A stretch of DNA of 64,000 bases from Halalkalicoccus jeotgali B3 (lineage in GTDB: Archaea; Halobacteriota; Halobacteria; Halobacteriales; Halalkalicoccaceae), in NCBI RefSeq assembly GCF_000196895.1, contig NC_014298.1:310001-374000 (forward strand), given 5' to 3'. The notes under the pieces were generated by a model. The model did not search any database and had not been told where the DNA came from. It saw only the letters and a list, made by a program, of their open reading frames with translations. Positions 52,775 through 61,272 of this stretch are shown here, piece after piece. Positions within the stretch are counted from its first letter, which is position 1; each line of letters begins with the position of its first letter. The position numbers and the translations under genes were made by a program.

Positions 52775-52984
52775 ATGGCCAGCGAAATGAGTTACCAGGA
52801 CGTCCTTGCCAGGTTCGGCCACGATCTAGAGGGTTTACCAGAGGATCCCCCGAAAGACGACGAAGGCCAGCTAATTTGCGCGAGAGAGTGTCTTGACGGG
52901 AATCAGTGCCGCCAGCGAGTCGGCATGCCTGGCATCGCTTGCCTTCATCACGACTCCAGTGACCCACTCCTGTGGTGTTACTAG
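52775..52984 (+). CDS. Small Cys/His-containing protein (69 aa)
   Basis: A 69-residue protein with a Cys-rich centre (CARECLDGNQCRQRVGMPG and IACLHHD), which could bind zinc. The frame starts at ATG 52775 after a long A/T-rich leader. It is similar in style to small haloarchaeal zinc proteins in mobile DNA. Family not recognised; the acidic N-terminal half is typical. Confidence 0.5.
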   Translation: MASEMSYQDVLARFGHDLEGLPEDPPKDDEGQLICARECLDGNQCRQRVGMPGIACLHHDSSDPLLWCY

Positions 52985-53091
52985 TTTTAGAATTGTGAAT
53001 ATGTAAAAACCTTCTTCTAAGACGTGGGCGGTGCTCGATGCAGGCGTGAACACGTGGGGTTCTCGAGCGAGGTACTAAGCTCATCCATTCA

Positions 53092-53814
53092 GTGACGAGG
53101 ACTGATCGAGTCGATGAACTCGAGGCACAGCGGGATGAACTTGTAGAGATGGTTGAAGATCTCAAATCGACCGTCGAAACTGACGAGGATGACAAAGAAT
53201 TCCTCGTGGCGCAAAAACAAGTCACCCAGCTCGAACTTAAGCGTGATCGGCTTGCGCGCAAGAGCGATGCCCTCGTGGAGAATATCGAGAATCTCGAATC
53301 ACAACTTGACGAGCAGGGGAAACTTGAAGCCCGGCGTGAGGAAATCAACGCGGACCTCGAAGAGCTCCGGACGTGCATCGAACGGATCGAGCGTGAAGCG
53401 ATCGAGGCGTTCAATATGCATATGGAGACGGTCGTCGACCTTCTCGATTATGGAAATCTCGCGCGCATTTGGCTTGAGTACCGGAATCCGGACGGAAGAA
53501 GAGACGCAACCTTCGAGCTGCACGTAACGCACCAAACAGGCGATGGCACAACCTACGAGGATTCAGTCACGCACCTCAGCGAGAGCGAACGGGAGGTTAC
53601 CGGTTTAGTGCTGGCATTGGCGGGGTATCTCGTCCACGATGTGCACGAGGAAATACCGTTTATTTTGCTTGACTCGTTGGGAGCGATCGATTCGGAGCGT
53701 ATCGCACAGTTGGTCGAGTATCTCGAAGAATACGCCACCTATATTGTGGTTGCCCTCCTCCCGGAAGATGCCGATGCACTCAATGAGGAGTACCAGCGAA
53801 TCACAGCGATCTAG
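53092..53814 (+). pseudogene. C-terminal half of archaea-specific SMC-related protein
   Basis: About 240 residues: a coiled coil (ELEAQRDELVEMVEDLKS; LVENIENLESQLDEQGKLE), then the C-terminal ATPase lobe with LSESEREVTGLVLALAGYL (signature) and IPFILLDSLGAIDSERIAQL (Walker B with ILLDS). SMC-like ATPases need an N-terminal Walker A lobe, which is missing; full-length relatives are several hundred residues longer. The GTG at 53092 is only the first available start. Either the N-terminal half was deleted or it lies elsewhere. Without the first lobe ATP binding is not expected. Confidence 0.7.
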
Positions 53815-53875
53815 CGACTGAGTCACCTAGAGGTGAAGACAGGGATAGGGAGGTATCCTCATCGGCGGTGGCGCG

Positions 53876-54600
53876 ATGTCACTTCACGAACCGTCACTCA
53901 AGGACACGACCAAAGATATCGATCTCGTTGTTGTCGACAAGGCGGCTGAGAGCCGCCTGCTGGGGGTACTCGACGACCTCGGGTATGAGGAAGTTAGTGA
54001 TCTTGGTGACGAGTACGATCGGTTGGGTGCACGCCACTGCGTACGGAACGACGCTAGGTGCCAGTTCGACATCTTCTACCGACAGATCGCCGATAAGCTG
54101 CTCTTCAGCGACGGAATGCGTGCACGAAGCGAGCCGTTTCTCTCGGACAAGTACTTCTCGATCGGTCTCGTCTCGTTTGAGGACGTTTTTCTTTTCAAAG
54201 CCGTTGCAGAGCGTCCGGATGATATAAGCGACATGGCCACGCTCATCCAGACTGATCTCGACTTTGACGCCATCGAAGACGAAATCGAACACCAAGTAGA
54301 GCTCTTGGGCGGGGACCTCTTCGTCACGGTAGTGTCCGAATCGCTGGAGCGGCTCGATGAAAACGAGGGGATCCAGACGCCATCGACGGCGTTGTTCGGG
54401 AATACTATCAGCGGTATATGGATAGGTACGAACTCCGAATACACTTGGACGATACTGCTCCAAAACCTGTGAGCGAACTGGCCTCCGAATTAGGTGTTGC
54501 AGAAGACGAGATCGAACAGCGATTCGAGTACCTCAAGCAGTACGATTCGCCGAACGAACCTCTAAGGGGATTCGTGATACTGGCAAACACGATGATTTCC
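53876..54600 (+). pseudogene. DUF6036-like nucleotidyltransferase, frameshifted
   Basis: The first frame starts in IGGGAMSLHEPSLKDTTKDI and shows the nucleotidyltransferase core (GG, DIDLVVVD). It reads normally up to LERLDENEG (about 54367). The continuation DPDAIDGVVREYYQRYMDRY, with a C-terminal HTH (LASELGVAEDEIEQRFEYLK), is in the next frame, so a G has been lost from a run of four Gs. No start codon precedes GGGAM except the ATG inside it, so the 5' end is also short. Such proteins act as toxins of type IV-like modules in some genomes. The frameshift suggests inactivation. Confidence 0.65.
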
Positions 54601-54610
54601 AGCGATCCTA

Positions 54611-55019
54611 ATACCCCAACCGAAGGTAACGCAGTGGAAACTGACCGCCCAATGTGGACGGCGAGATCGATATATTGAGTGGCTGTACGAGGTCTCTGAG
54701 ATATTCATCCAGCGAATAAGTGAAGCGGCCTTCCTCGTCGACGATCCGAAGCTCCAGCTGGAAACTCTCACGTCGATCCCTGGAATAGGGCCTGCAACTG
54801 CCACAGTTATTCTCGCGTTTCACGATCCAATGAACTACGCAGTCGGTGATCGATACATGGTTGCGGCCCTCCTCGGTGACGACCGAGCACTATGACTCTC
54901 TGGCTACCCACGAATCCTCACTACACTCCGTGACCGAAACCCAGGTGTGTTCGATCACCGGACGGTTGAGAAGGCCTTCTACCAGCAGTATCGAGATACC
55001 TCTGATGTCGGTCGGTGGT
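54611..55019 (+). pseudogene. HhH-domain protein pseudogene, copy 2
   Basis: The frame contains GRRDRYIEWLYEVSEIFIQR, ISEAAFLVDDPKLQLETLTS and IPGIGPATATVILAFHDP, then a TGA stop near 54894, then LSGYPRILTTLRDRNPGVFD and TVEKAFYQQYRDTSDVGRW. Copy 1 (22.1 kb) matches the 5' part and the tail at 24.9 kb matches the end. The helix-hairpin-helix PGIGPATA is typical for glycosylase-like haloarchaeal proteins. The N-terminal part is missing. Confidence 0.6.
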
Positions 55020-55078
55020 GAGGAACGTATCCGTTGATTAGGGCTATTAGAGAATAGTCGCTCCGCAAAGAGAGACTA

Positions 55079-55123
55079 CCTTGTGCAACACTTCGCATCC
55101 AAGAAGCGTTTTGTTGCACAAGG
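55079..55123. repeat. 45-bp palindrome family, copy 6
   Basis: CCTTGTGCAACA and TTGTTGCACAAGG enclose about 20 bp. Flanking sequence on both sides resembles that of the copy at 25061. Confidence 0.7.
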
Positions 55124-55288
55124 CCGACCACGTCAAGAAAGGGGCTCTTGCGCACAACCGGAGATGATAAAGTCAGTACTCTGTTGAAATTTGCACACTG
55201 TGCTAAGAATATCGTGCTGGATAAAGAGATCGAATGCAGCAGATCTCGTTGGTTCAACCCACGCACCTAAAACAGCTGTTCGGTTCAA

Positions 55289-55661
55289 TCACGTAGAGTC
55301 ACTCGCAAAAGCCTCTGCAGGGGTTTCCTCATAGATCTCATTGATCCGCCCAATCAAAGAGTGGTTCGACACGACATGGTCGTCGACAACAGTGGCTAAT
55401 GTAGCAATATAGACAGTGAACAGGCTATCATATTCCTCAACATCGATCTCATAGGTGCCCTCGACGATGTTCGATTTTCGACTACGCGTTCAGATATCTC
55501 CGGGAGGGCAGCAGCAATTTCATCATCCGAATTGAACCGTTCCGCGAATCGCAGATAGAATTCATCGTTATGGAGGGCACATTCCGAAGGTAGAACGTCA
55601 ACTCATGATCGCCAAGCACGGTCTCTCGGTCGAACGTCGGGCGGTGAAGGAATCCGATACG
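55289..55661 (-). pseudogene. Frameshifted remnant of unknown protein
   Basis: Read on the minus strand, three successive frames give HRPTFDRETVLGDHELTFYL, then HNDEFYLRFAERFNSDDEIA, then VEGTYEIDVEEYDSLFTVYI, ending NEIYEETPAEAFASDST and TGA. At least two frameshifts separate them. The protein was probably a haloarchaeal accessory protein with no recognised domain. Confidence 0.45.
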
Positions 55662-55727
55662 TCATTCTATCTATGATCGGCCATAGACCGTGTGTCTACG
55701 AGAAAGAGTTCACGACACAAAAGGAGC

Positions 55728-55850
55728 GCTGAAGTAACGCATGACATCACGGAGGACGGACTGCATATTGATATCTACCGAGACGGGAAGAAGGTCGGTA
55801 GTCACGAACACCCACCACCGCTTTCAGCGAACAACGCAGTAGAATTATAG
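55728..55850 (+). pseudogene. Fragment of small haloarchaeal protein
   Basis: The frame VTHDITEDGLHIDIYRDGKK is followed by VGSHEHPPPLSANNAVEL and TAG. This acidic beta-like pattern is seen in small haloarchaeal proteins. It lacks a start codon and the likely C-terminal half. Confidence 0.35.
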
Positions 55851-55892
55851 AAGAGTGGTGCTAGTAGCTACACTACTGTTGTATTCGTCGAA

Positions 55893-56535
55893 TTTATCGA
55901 TATTTTGCATTAGAGTGTCGACAAACACAACAGGCAGTTCTCCGATTGGGAAGCCCTGCCAAAGTGCTCTCGGAGGTGCCGTACTTCCTCAGATAAAACG
56001 TTCAGTTGATATTACTCGGTCGTTACCTACTATACTTCTATTTCCAATTGGGCACTTGACTGAACACACGATTAAAGGGAAATATTGATTATATCGGTGT
56101 ACGTTATCTACCGTAATAGGCTGGAAGCGAACCACACCAACTCCGAGTAGCTCAGTAGGCAACAACCGACAACTGACAAAGAGCTTCAGGCTGCACTGAC
56201 AGATGATCGCTATCGGATCCTCAAAGTGCTTGCTGAACACGATGAACTACGTTCAAGAGAGATCCGAGACCATGCCGAGATTCCAGACGGAAGTACACGC
56301 ACTATCCGCTCTCAATTCTTGACTCGTAGGATCTCATCGTACAAGTTGGAACCCAGTACTTTGGTGAATATGAGACCGGGATTCCAGCAACACTCTTATA
56401 CGCTAACTGACGAAGGGCATGCACTTGTTGAGGACAACTGAGTCTTTGGAAGACGTCGATAAGGTATATCGACGCCTCTGAGGAACTGACCATCCACTCG
56501 AAGGTTTCACGCATCAGCCGACGGGTTATACTCCT
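55893..56535 (+). repeat. 1.4-kb repeat module, copy C (5' part only)
   Basis: It matches copy A from the A/T-rich leader (TTAGAGTGTCGACA) through the HTH region. The alignment fades near 56535, so neither the hairpins nor the putative RNA are present. The HTH gene in it is decayed. Confidence 0.6.
56151..56441 (+). pseudogene. Decayed winged-helix gene (repeat copy C)
   Basis: Relative to the HTH genes at 10940 and 51003 the start ATG is replaced by AGG. The region LQAALTDDRYRILKVLAEHD still reads, but frameshifts and a TAG follow before YTLTDEGHALVEDN. It is a clear pseudogene of the same regulator. Confidence 0.65.
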
Positions 56536-56611
56536 GCGCGTCATCGACAGAGGGTGCACCGATAGCGAGCACACGAACCTGTTCGTCTGCGGATTCAGGA
56601 TTGAATGCACG

Positions 56612-56851
56612 TTGTGGACTGAACAGCACAGGGACCCCGAGCCCGAGCCTCCTGTCACCGAAGGTGAGCACCGGACAGTCGATATTACCGATATTGGTGA
56701 TCAGGACGATGGTATCGCGCGTGTCGAACGCGGATACGTTGTGATCGTTTCAAACACAGAGTTGAATGAACGCGTTAAGATCGAAATCATTGACGTGACA
56801 CCAACCGTCGTCTTTGGCGACGTTATTGAGCGAGAGGAGTGCTATCAGTAG
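56612..56851 (+). CDS. TRAM-domain protein (possibly truncated)
   Basis: A 79-residue protein whose main part (HRTVDITDIGDQDDGIARVE; RGYVVIVSNTELNERVKIEI; VTPTVVFGDVIE) is the TRAM RNA-binding beta-barrel seen in many small archaeal proteins. Archaeal TRAM proteins act as RNA chaperones in cold adaptation in some methanogens. Haloarchaeal homologues often have an N-terminal zinc or beta part, absent here; the segment before EGEHRT is short and Pro/Glu-rich. ATG 56612 is the first start. It may thus be shortened. Confidence 0.7.
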   Translation: MWTEQHRDPEPEPPVTEGEHRTVDITDIGDQDDGIARVERGYVVIVSNTELNERVKIEIIDVTPTVVFGDVIEREECYQ

Positions 56852-57038
56852 CGAACAAAGGGATTATTTCGGATCTTGAAATCACCTGTTGAAGTATGTT
56901 CTCTGTATAGAGATACCAGCCGGCGCTCATAGAGTCGCCATTGCAGCTCGTTTTGGTGCACTGATGATGCGTCATCTTCGATTTGAGCGTTCATCCAGGA
57001 GTGCTTGACTCTTGTCGGTCAGCGTATAGATGGTTGTA

Positions 57039-57385
57039 GAAATACCAATGTTGTACTCGGATTCGGGGCAGAGCGCGACTTCAACGCCGCCTACAACATC
57101 CTTTCTCGTGCCTCAATCAACTAGGGGGTGATTCACTCCGATTCAATGTCACCAGAACGCTTCGCATTCTGGTTAGCAAACGAATCGCTTTGCGATTCGT
57201 CAACGCCTGCGGAGACGGCGCTTCCTCCGGGAATCGATTCGATTCCTGCACAGCGCGTTCATCAGATTTCTCCGGAATCTGATTGGCTGTCAGAGTTGAA
57301 GAGTCTGACAACGTCATCGAAACAGGAAGCCCCGTCCGCAGCGAGGCCGCCAGGCCAGCAGGGCGGGGTAGTTCACCCAGGACTC
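57039..57385 (+). pseudogene. TnpB C-terminal remnant
   Basis: The frame reads GAERDFNAAYNILSRASIN, containing the third RuvC Asp region and NAAYNIL. It then hits TAG at 57122-57124 and continues in frame with STPAETALPPGIDSIPAQRV, which parallels STPVETALPVDTPVSAKRV of the intact TnpB. It ends at a right-end-like hairpin (CCCCGTCC/GGGCGGGG) and GTAGTTCAC. The N-terminal two thirds are missing. Confidence 0.65.
57151..57369. other. Run of six hairpins
   Basis: Successive inverted repeats: ACCAGAACGC-TTCGCATTCTGGT type at 57151-57173; ACGAATCGC-TTT-GCGATTCGT at 57180-57200; GGAATCG-ATT-CGATTCC at 57230-57246; ATCAGATT and AATCTGAT at 57261-57283; TGTCAGA and TCTGACA at 57288-57310; CCCCGTCC with GGGCGGGG at 57329-57369. 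They lie within the TnpB remnant. The last is the usual right-end hairpin; the others are not expected for it. Confidence 0.6.
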
Positions 57386-57442
57386 TACGGGTTCGGACGG
57401 CAGAAAGGTGAGTACGACGAATCTGTGTTCGGATTTCAGTAG

Positions 57443-57849
57443 TACTACTTGATAAAACAATTTAAATTCGAATAGAACAATAATACTACACAAAGAAGTA
57501 TCTCCTTCAATGAATTTCTCTCAGTGAGTATAATTGTTGGGAGTATTATCATCTCTTCAATGAATGATCCGGCACTAGATAATAGAACTCTCTAATCAAA
57601 AGCAGCGGAATTGCAAGGAGGAAGTTGATACCTACAAATTAATCTATATCCATAGTACTCGGATTACAAAAGTATGCGTGTAAGGGAACGCATAGTTAGT
57701 TACGGATTATATCGAATTAAGTTCAACTAGAAAATCAAATTATTAAACTAGCTCCAGTAACACTTCATCACCAAACACCACTCAATATATGCCATCCAAC
57801 GCTTTTACAGTTCTATACTGGCGGCTATAGTAATATCTCCGTAGGATGC
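57443..57849. other. A/T-rich intergenic region
   Basis: About 400 bp of A/T-rich DNA. A short direct motif TTCAATGAAT occurs twice (near 57510 and 57558), and an inverted repeat TATGCGT/ACGCATA is at 57673-57694. No gene is recognised. It separates the pseudogene region from the catabolic cluster. Confidence 0.45.
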
Positions 57850-58944
57850 TCAAGAACCGCCGTTATCCAGGAGTCGGCTCAACGTATCATGCCGGTCGGT
57901 GGTCTTCTCTTGCTCGTACTCTAGGGAATCGATGAGTCGATTCGTCATTGAACGAAAGTCCGCAGTTGGGTCTCCCTCGACTTCTTCGAAGAAGTCTTGG
58001 TTCCGATCTTCACACTTCACTTTCCACTCTTTGCGAATTTCGTCAGCACCGTGAAGGGCTCCAGCAAGACTCCCTACGATCGTACCGACTGCATCGCTGT
58101 CACGCCCATAGTTGATTCCCTCTATAATTGATTGATTGACATCGTCGTTGCAAAGAGAAAGTATTGCGACAGCAACCGGTACTGTCTCGAGAGTGCTGGC
58201 ACTAAATATCTCTCCGTTGTGATATTTTTCGCGATCCCACTGAACTGCTGGCCAACGCCAATCGATAAATTGCTCGTAGAGCATGTCAATAAGCGCCTCA
58301 ACTGACTCCGCGTCTTCGGCGAATCCCATTGCGATATCTATAGCACGTGTTGCAAGTCCCGTTGAGTGTTCTACCATTGTGGCGATAACCGACTCAATAG
58401 TGGCGTTCGGCATAACAGCCTCTGCGATGCCGGCAGCCACTGTCGCGGTCATGTGCCGATGATAGCCGTCTTGGAGCATTGAGGCGATATTGAAGCCGTC
58501 TTGATAGGCCTGCCGAGGGTTTCCTGCGTTAACAATTCCAATGGGTGTGATCGCCGAGGCAGCCTTGTTATCCGGAATAGTACCCTGTCCCGTCGACCAC
58601 GGATCATCTCCAGTGCTCAACTTTTTCAGGATGATCTCTTGGGTGATCCACACTCTATCGGGATTGAGGTGTTCACGGAGAATATCAGCAAACTCGAATG
58701 GACTCACCCGGCCATTATTTTCTACAATTGTCAAGCAGAGATAATGCCGCATCGCTGTATCGCTCGTGATTGTTCCGGGTTCAGTGTTCGAGTACGGCAT
58801 GTAGTACTGTTTGAACTCTTCGAACGTCCCGTACTCCTCGGTGATTTGTTTTCGAGTCCATCCTTCGATCGGTGCTCCAAGTGCATCACCGATCGCACCG
58901 CCGATGAGACAGCCATACACCGTGTTTTGAATATCATATGTCAT
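57850..58944 (-). CDS. ADP-ribosylglycohydrolase family protein
   Basis: A 364-residue protein of the DraG/ADP-ribosylglycohydrolase family. GCLIGGAIGDALGAPIEGW is near the N-terminus. The metal-ligand segment TSDTAMRHYLC contains an Asp, and INYGRDSDAVGTIVGSLAGA contains Asp residues at the position of the usual GGDTDT motif. Relatives remove ADP-ribose from proteins or hydrolyse nucleoside-like compounds; several sit in catabolic operons without known substrate. Here it lies beside an IclR regulator and dehydratases, suggesting a role in nucleoside or sugar catabolism (inference). ATG 58944. Intact. Confidence 0.85.
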   Translation of the reverse strand: MTYDIQNTVYGCLIGGAIGDALGAPIEGWTRKQITEEYGTFEEFKQYYMPYSNTEPGTITSDTAMRHYLCLTIVENNGRVSPFEFADILREHLNPDRVWITQEIILKKLSTGDDPWSTGQGTIPDNKAASAITPIGIVNAGNPRQAYQDGFNIASMLQDGYHRHMTATVAAGIAEAVMPNATIESVIATMVEHSTGLATRAIDIAMGFAEDAESVEALIDMLYEQFIDWRWPAVQWDREKYHNGEIFSASTLETVPVAVAILSLCNDDVNQSIIEGINYGRDSDAVGTIVGSLAGALHGADEIRKEWKVKCEDRNQDFFEEVEGDPTADFRSMTNRLIDSLEYEQEKTTDRHDTLSRLLDNGGS

Positions 58945-59070
58945 AGTCGGCCGTTCGTGCGTATGGACTAAGATAGTTGTGCTCAGGTACCAGCACTACG
59001 GTCGAGTTCTATCAGCAGCCCCACCCGTTCTACAGAATAGAACAGCATCTGAGTCAATGTCGAGAGTCAG

Positions 59071-59862
59071 CTACAAATCTGCGAGGTTATCGCTCGCTAT
59101 TCGGGCTGCCTTCTGGACATGGCTGGGTAACTCATCGGAGAATCGGCGCGCTTTCGCATGCTTGTATGGGTTGTTAATATGCTTACTTGCATTGGTAATA
59201 CCGATTGTGCCAACGACCGTTCCCGTCGTGTCAAAGATCGGTGCTGCAATACTACTCATCTCCCGGTGAAACCCCCCTACACTGTAGGCAAAGCCGATTT
59301 CACGGATAACTTCTAACTGCTCCTCAAGATCGTCCGCTTCTGTGATCGTCTGGTCCGTTATCGCAGGCAATCCGAACCTCTCAATCAAGGCATTCACTCG
59401 TTCTTCTGGCATATATGCCAGGATGGCTTGCCCGTATGCCGTACAGTGCACGTAGGTCTCTCTTCCGACCTCTGTCTGGAGATCGGTGATCTTTCCGTCT
59501 GAGGATCGATATACCCACACCATCTTCTCACCCTCTTTAACGGCCACGTGCGCAATCGCATCAGTCTCGGCTGCGAGGTCGTCTGCATTCTTCTCAATGA
59601 TCCCATGCAGATCGCTTTCTCGTAATGCAAGGTCTCCGAGGCGTGCTACTCGAAGCCCAAGACGGAGCCCTTCGGTATCACGAATTACGTACCGATTCTG
59701 CTGGAGGGTTTTTAGATGATAGTGGGCGGTACTTCGAGAACAACCTACTTCAGCTGCAATCTCAGAGACACTTGGCCGGTCTGTTTCCGCAATATGTTCT
59801 ATAATGGCGAACGCAGTTTCAATCGATTGGATCGTTTTCCCGTCTGTGGCGTTCGATTCCAT
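59071..59862 (-). CDS. IclR family transcriptional regulator
   Basis: A 263-residue regulator. The winged HTH has SVSEIAAEVGCSRSTAHYHL (about 31-50). The ligand-binding GAF-like domain shows VGRETYVHCTAYGQAILAYM and IGFAYSVGGFHREMSSIAAP, the typical IclR effector domain. ATG 59862 (MESNATDGKTIQSI) is the likely start; a longer frame exists. It is divergent from the enolase-superfamily gene at 59996 with 133 bp between, and IclR proteins commonly control such a neighbour. An imperfect palindrome TATATT...AATATA (about 59951-59969) lies at the promoter of that neighbour and could be its operator. Confidence 0.9.
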   Translation of the reverse strand: MESNATDGKTIQSIETAFAIIEHIAETDRPSVSEIAAEVGCSRSTAHYHLKTLQQNRYVIRDTEGLRLGLRVARLGDLALRESDLHGIIEKNADDLAAETDAIAHVAVKEGEKMVWVYRSSDGKITDLQTEVGRETYVHCTAYGQAILAYMPEERVNALIERFGLPAITDQTITEADDLEEQLEVIREIGFAYSVGGFHREMSSIAAPIFDTTGTVVGTIGITNASKHINNPYKHAKARRFSDELPSHVQKAARIASDNLADL

Positions 59863-59950
59863 GGCACACACTCTCTTATCCATCACCATCAACCCCTGCC
59901 ATTCACCATCGTTGATAGAGCTCCGGAATAAAACAGATGTGTCGATGTTC

Positions 59951-59970
59951 TATATTATCCGAAAATATAA
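59951..59970 (+). promoter_or_regulatory. TATA-like box and palindrome before enolase-superfamily gene
   Basis: GAAAATATAA (59961-59970) ends 25 bp before ATG 59996, fitting a leaderless transcript. It overlaps the near-palindrome TATATT-ATCCGAA-AATATA, a candidate site for the divergent IclR regulator. Confidence 0.5.
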
Positions 59971-59995
59971 ATGCAATAGTCCTCCTCGACGTTGT

Positions 59996-61129
59996 ATGCG
60001 AATCGAGCAAATCGAGCCGATCGTCTTAGAGAGTGCTGTCGGGACTGTCTCGATGCCAGGTGGCAAGAACGCGTTTAATGCCACTGTTACGCCAGTCGTT
60101 GCCAAAGTACACACTGATGAAGGGATCATCGGTCTGGGTGAAACGTATCTCGACGATCCATCGGGACACAAAGCGATGACGACTGCAAAGGGAATCGAAG
60201 CACTCGGTCACGAACTGCAGGGAAGTGATCCACGTGATGTAACTGATCGGTGGCACGAGATGTACGTCCACGTCAAACGCGAAGGGTCGTATCGTGCGAT
60301 GAGTGCTATCGACGAGGCGCTTTGGGACATCAAGGGAAAGGACGTAGGAGAACCGGTGTATGAACTACTGGGAGGAAAGGTCGGTCAGGTCAAGGCCTAT
60401 GCGACGTTCCCGCTCTCGAAACCGGCTGATCAGCTTATCGAAGACGCACAATGGCTTTATGAAAAGGGGTTCCCGACGATGAAAATCGTTGCTGGCCGCG
60501 GTGTCACGGACGATCAAGAGAAGATCAAAGCCGTCGCAGAAAATATTCCGAAAACGATGGGTCTCGCGATCGACTCGAATACGACCTATGATGTGCAGGA
60601 TGCGATGAAGGTCGGCGAAGTAGCCAGCGATGTCGGTCTGGAGTGGTTCGAGGAGCCGGTCTCACATACAAATATCCAAGGCCAAGCACAGTTGAATCGG
60701 GACCTCTCCGTTCCTATCTCTGCTTACCAAAACCACCTGACGCATTATCCGGCCGTTGATCATCTAGAGGCCAACGCCCTCGAGATCTATCAACCTGCAT
60801 TGGACTTCTGTGGCGGAATCACTGCTGCCCAGCGTGTCGGTACTATGATCGAGCCGTACGACAAGAAGCTCGTACTCCATGCTTTCGGGCCCGTAATCAA
60901 CTATTCGGCGAGTCTCCACGTCGCAGCCGCATGCCCTGTCTCTCCACTGATCGAGTTCGGCGTGTACTCAGATGAGATCGATGATCCCGGTGAGTATCTC
61001 GCCAGTCCCTATGTCGACAACCAGACCGACATTTACGTCCAAGACGGTGGGATCATCGAGCCGCCCGAAAAACCCGGACTCGGATTAGAACTCGATGACG
61101 AGCTCGTCGAGGAGTACCGTCTCAACTGA
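59996..61129 (+). CDS. Enolase-superfamily dehydratase-like enzyme, paralogue 1
   Basis: A 377-residue protein of the mandelate racemase/muconate lactonizing enzyme group starting at ATG 59996 (MRIEQIEPIVLESAVG). Metal ligands: Asp in AIDSNTTYD and Glu in LEWFEEPVSH. The third site, normally Glu in AGEN-type motifs, reads PISAYQNH, so a Gln or nearby residue may replace it. Lys in TMKIVAGRG and His in VLHAFGPVIN can be the acid/base pair. The substrate is probably a sugar acid. Paralogue 2 lies in opposite orientation 143 bp downstream. Controlled probably by the IclR protein next door. Confidence 0.88.
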   Translation: MRIEQIEPIVLESAVGTVSMPGGKNAFNATVTPVVAKVHTDEGIIGLGETYLDDPSGHKAMTTAKGIEALGHELQGSDPRDVTDRWHEMYVHVKREGSYRAMSAIDEALWDIKGKDVGEPVYELLGGKVGQVKAYATFPLSKPADQLIEDAQWLYEKGFPTMKIVAGRGVTDDQEKIKAVAENIPKTMGLAIDSNTTYDVQDAMKVGEVASDVGLEWFEEPVSHTNIQGQAQLNRDLSVPISAYQNHLTHYPAVDHLEANALEIYQPALDFCGGITAAQRVGTMIEPYDKKLVLHAFGPVINYSASLHVAAACPVSPLIEFGVYSDEIDDPGEYLASPYVDNQTDIYVQDGGIIEPPEKPGLGLELDDELVEEYRLN

Positions 61130-61272
61130 GTCACCGTAGCCACTCCGGCCTAGACTCGTCCCAAACTGTGTCAGTATCCCACACACCTCTTCGATTGATC
61201 TCAGTGTGTCGGTGTTCCCGATGGCATTCAACCACCACTATCCGAAAAATAGCGTAGTAGACGGGCCGTCCG

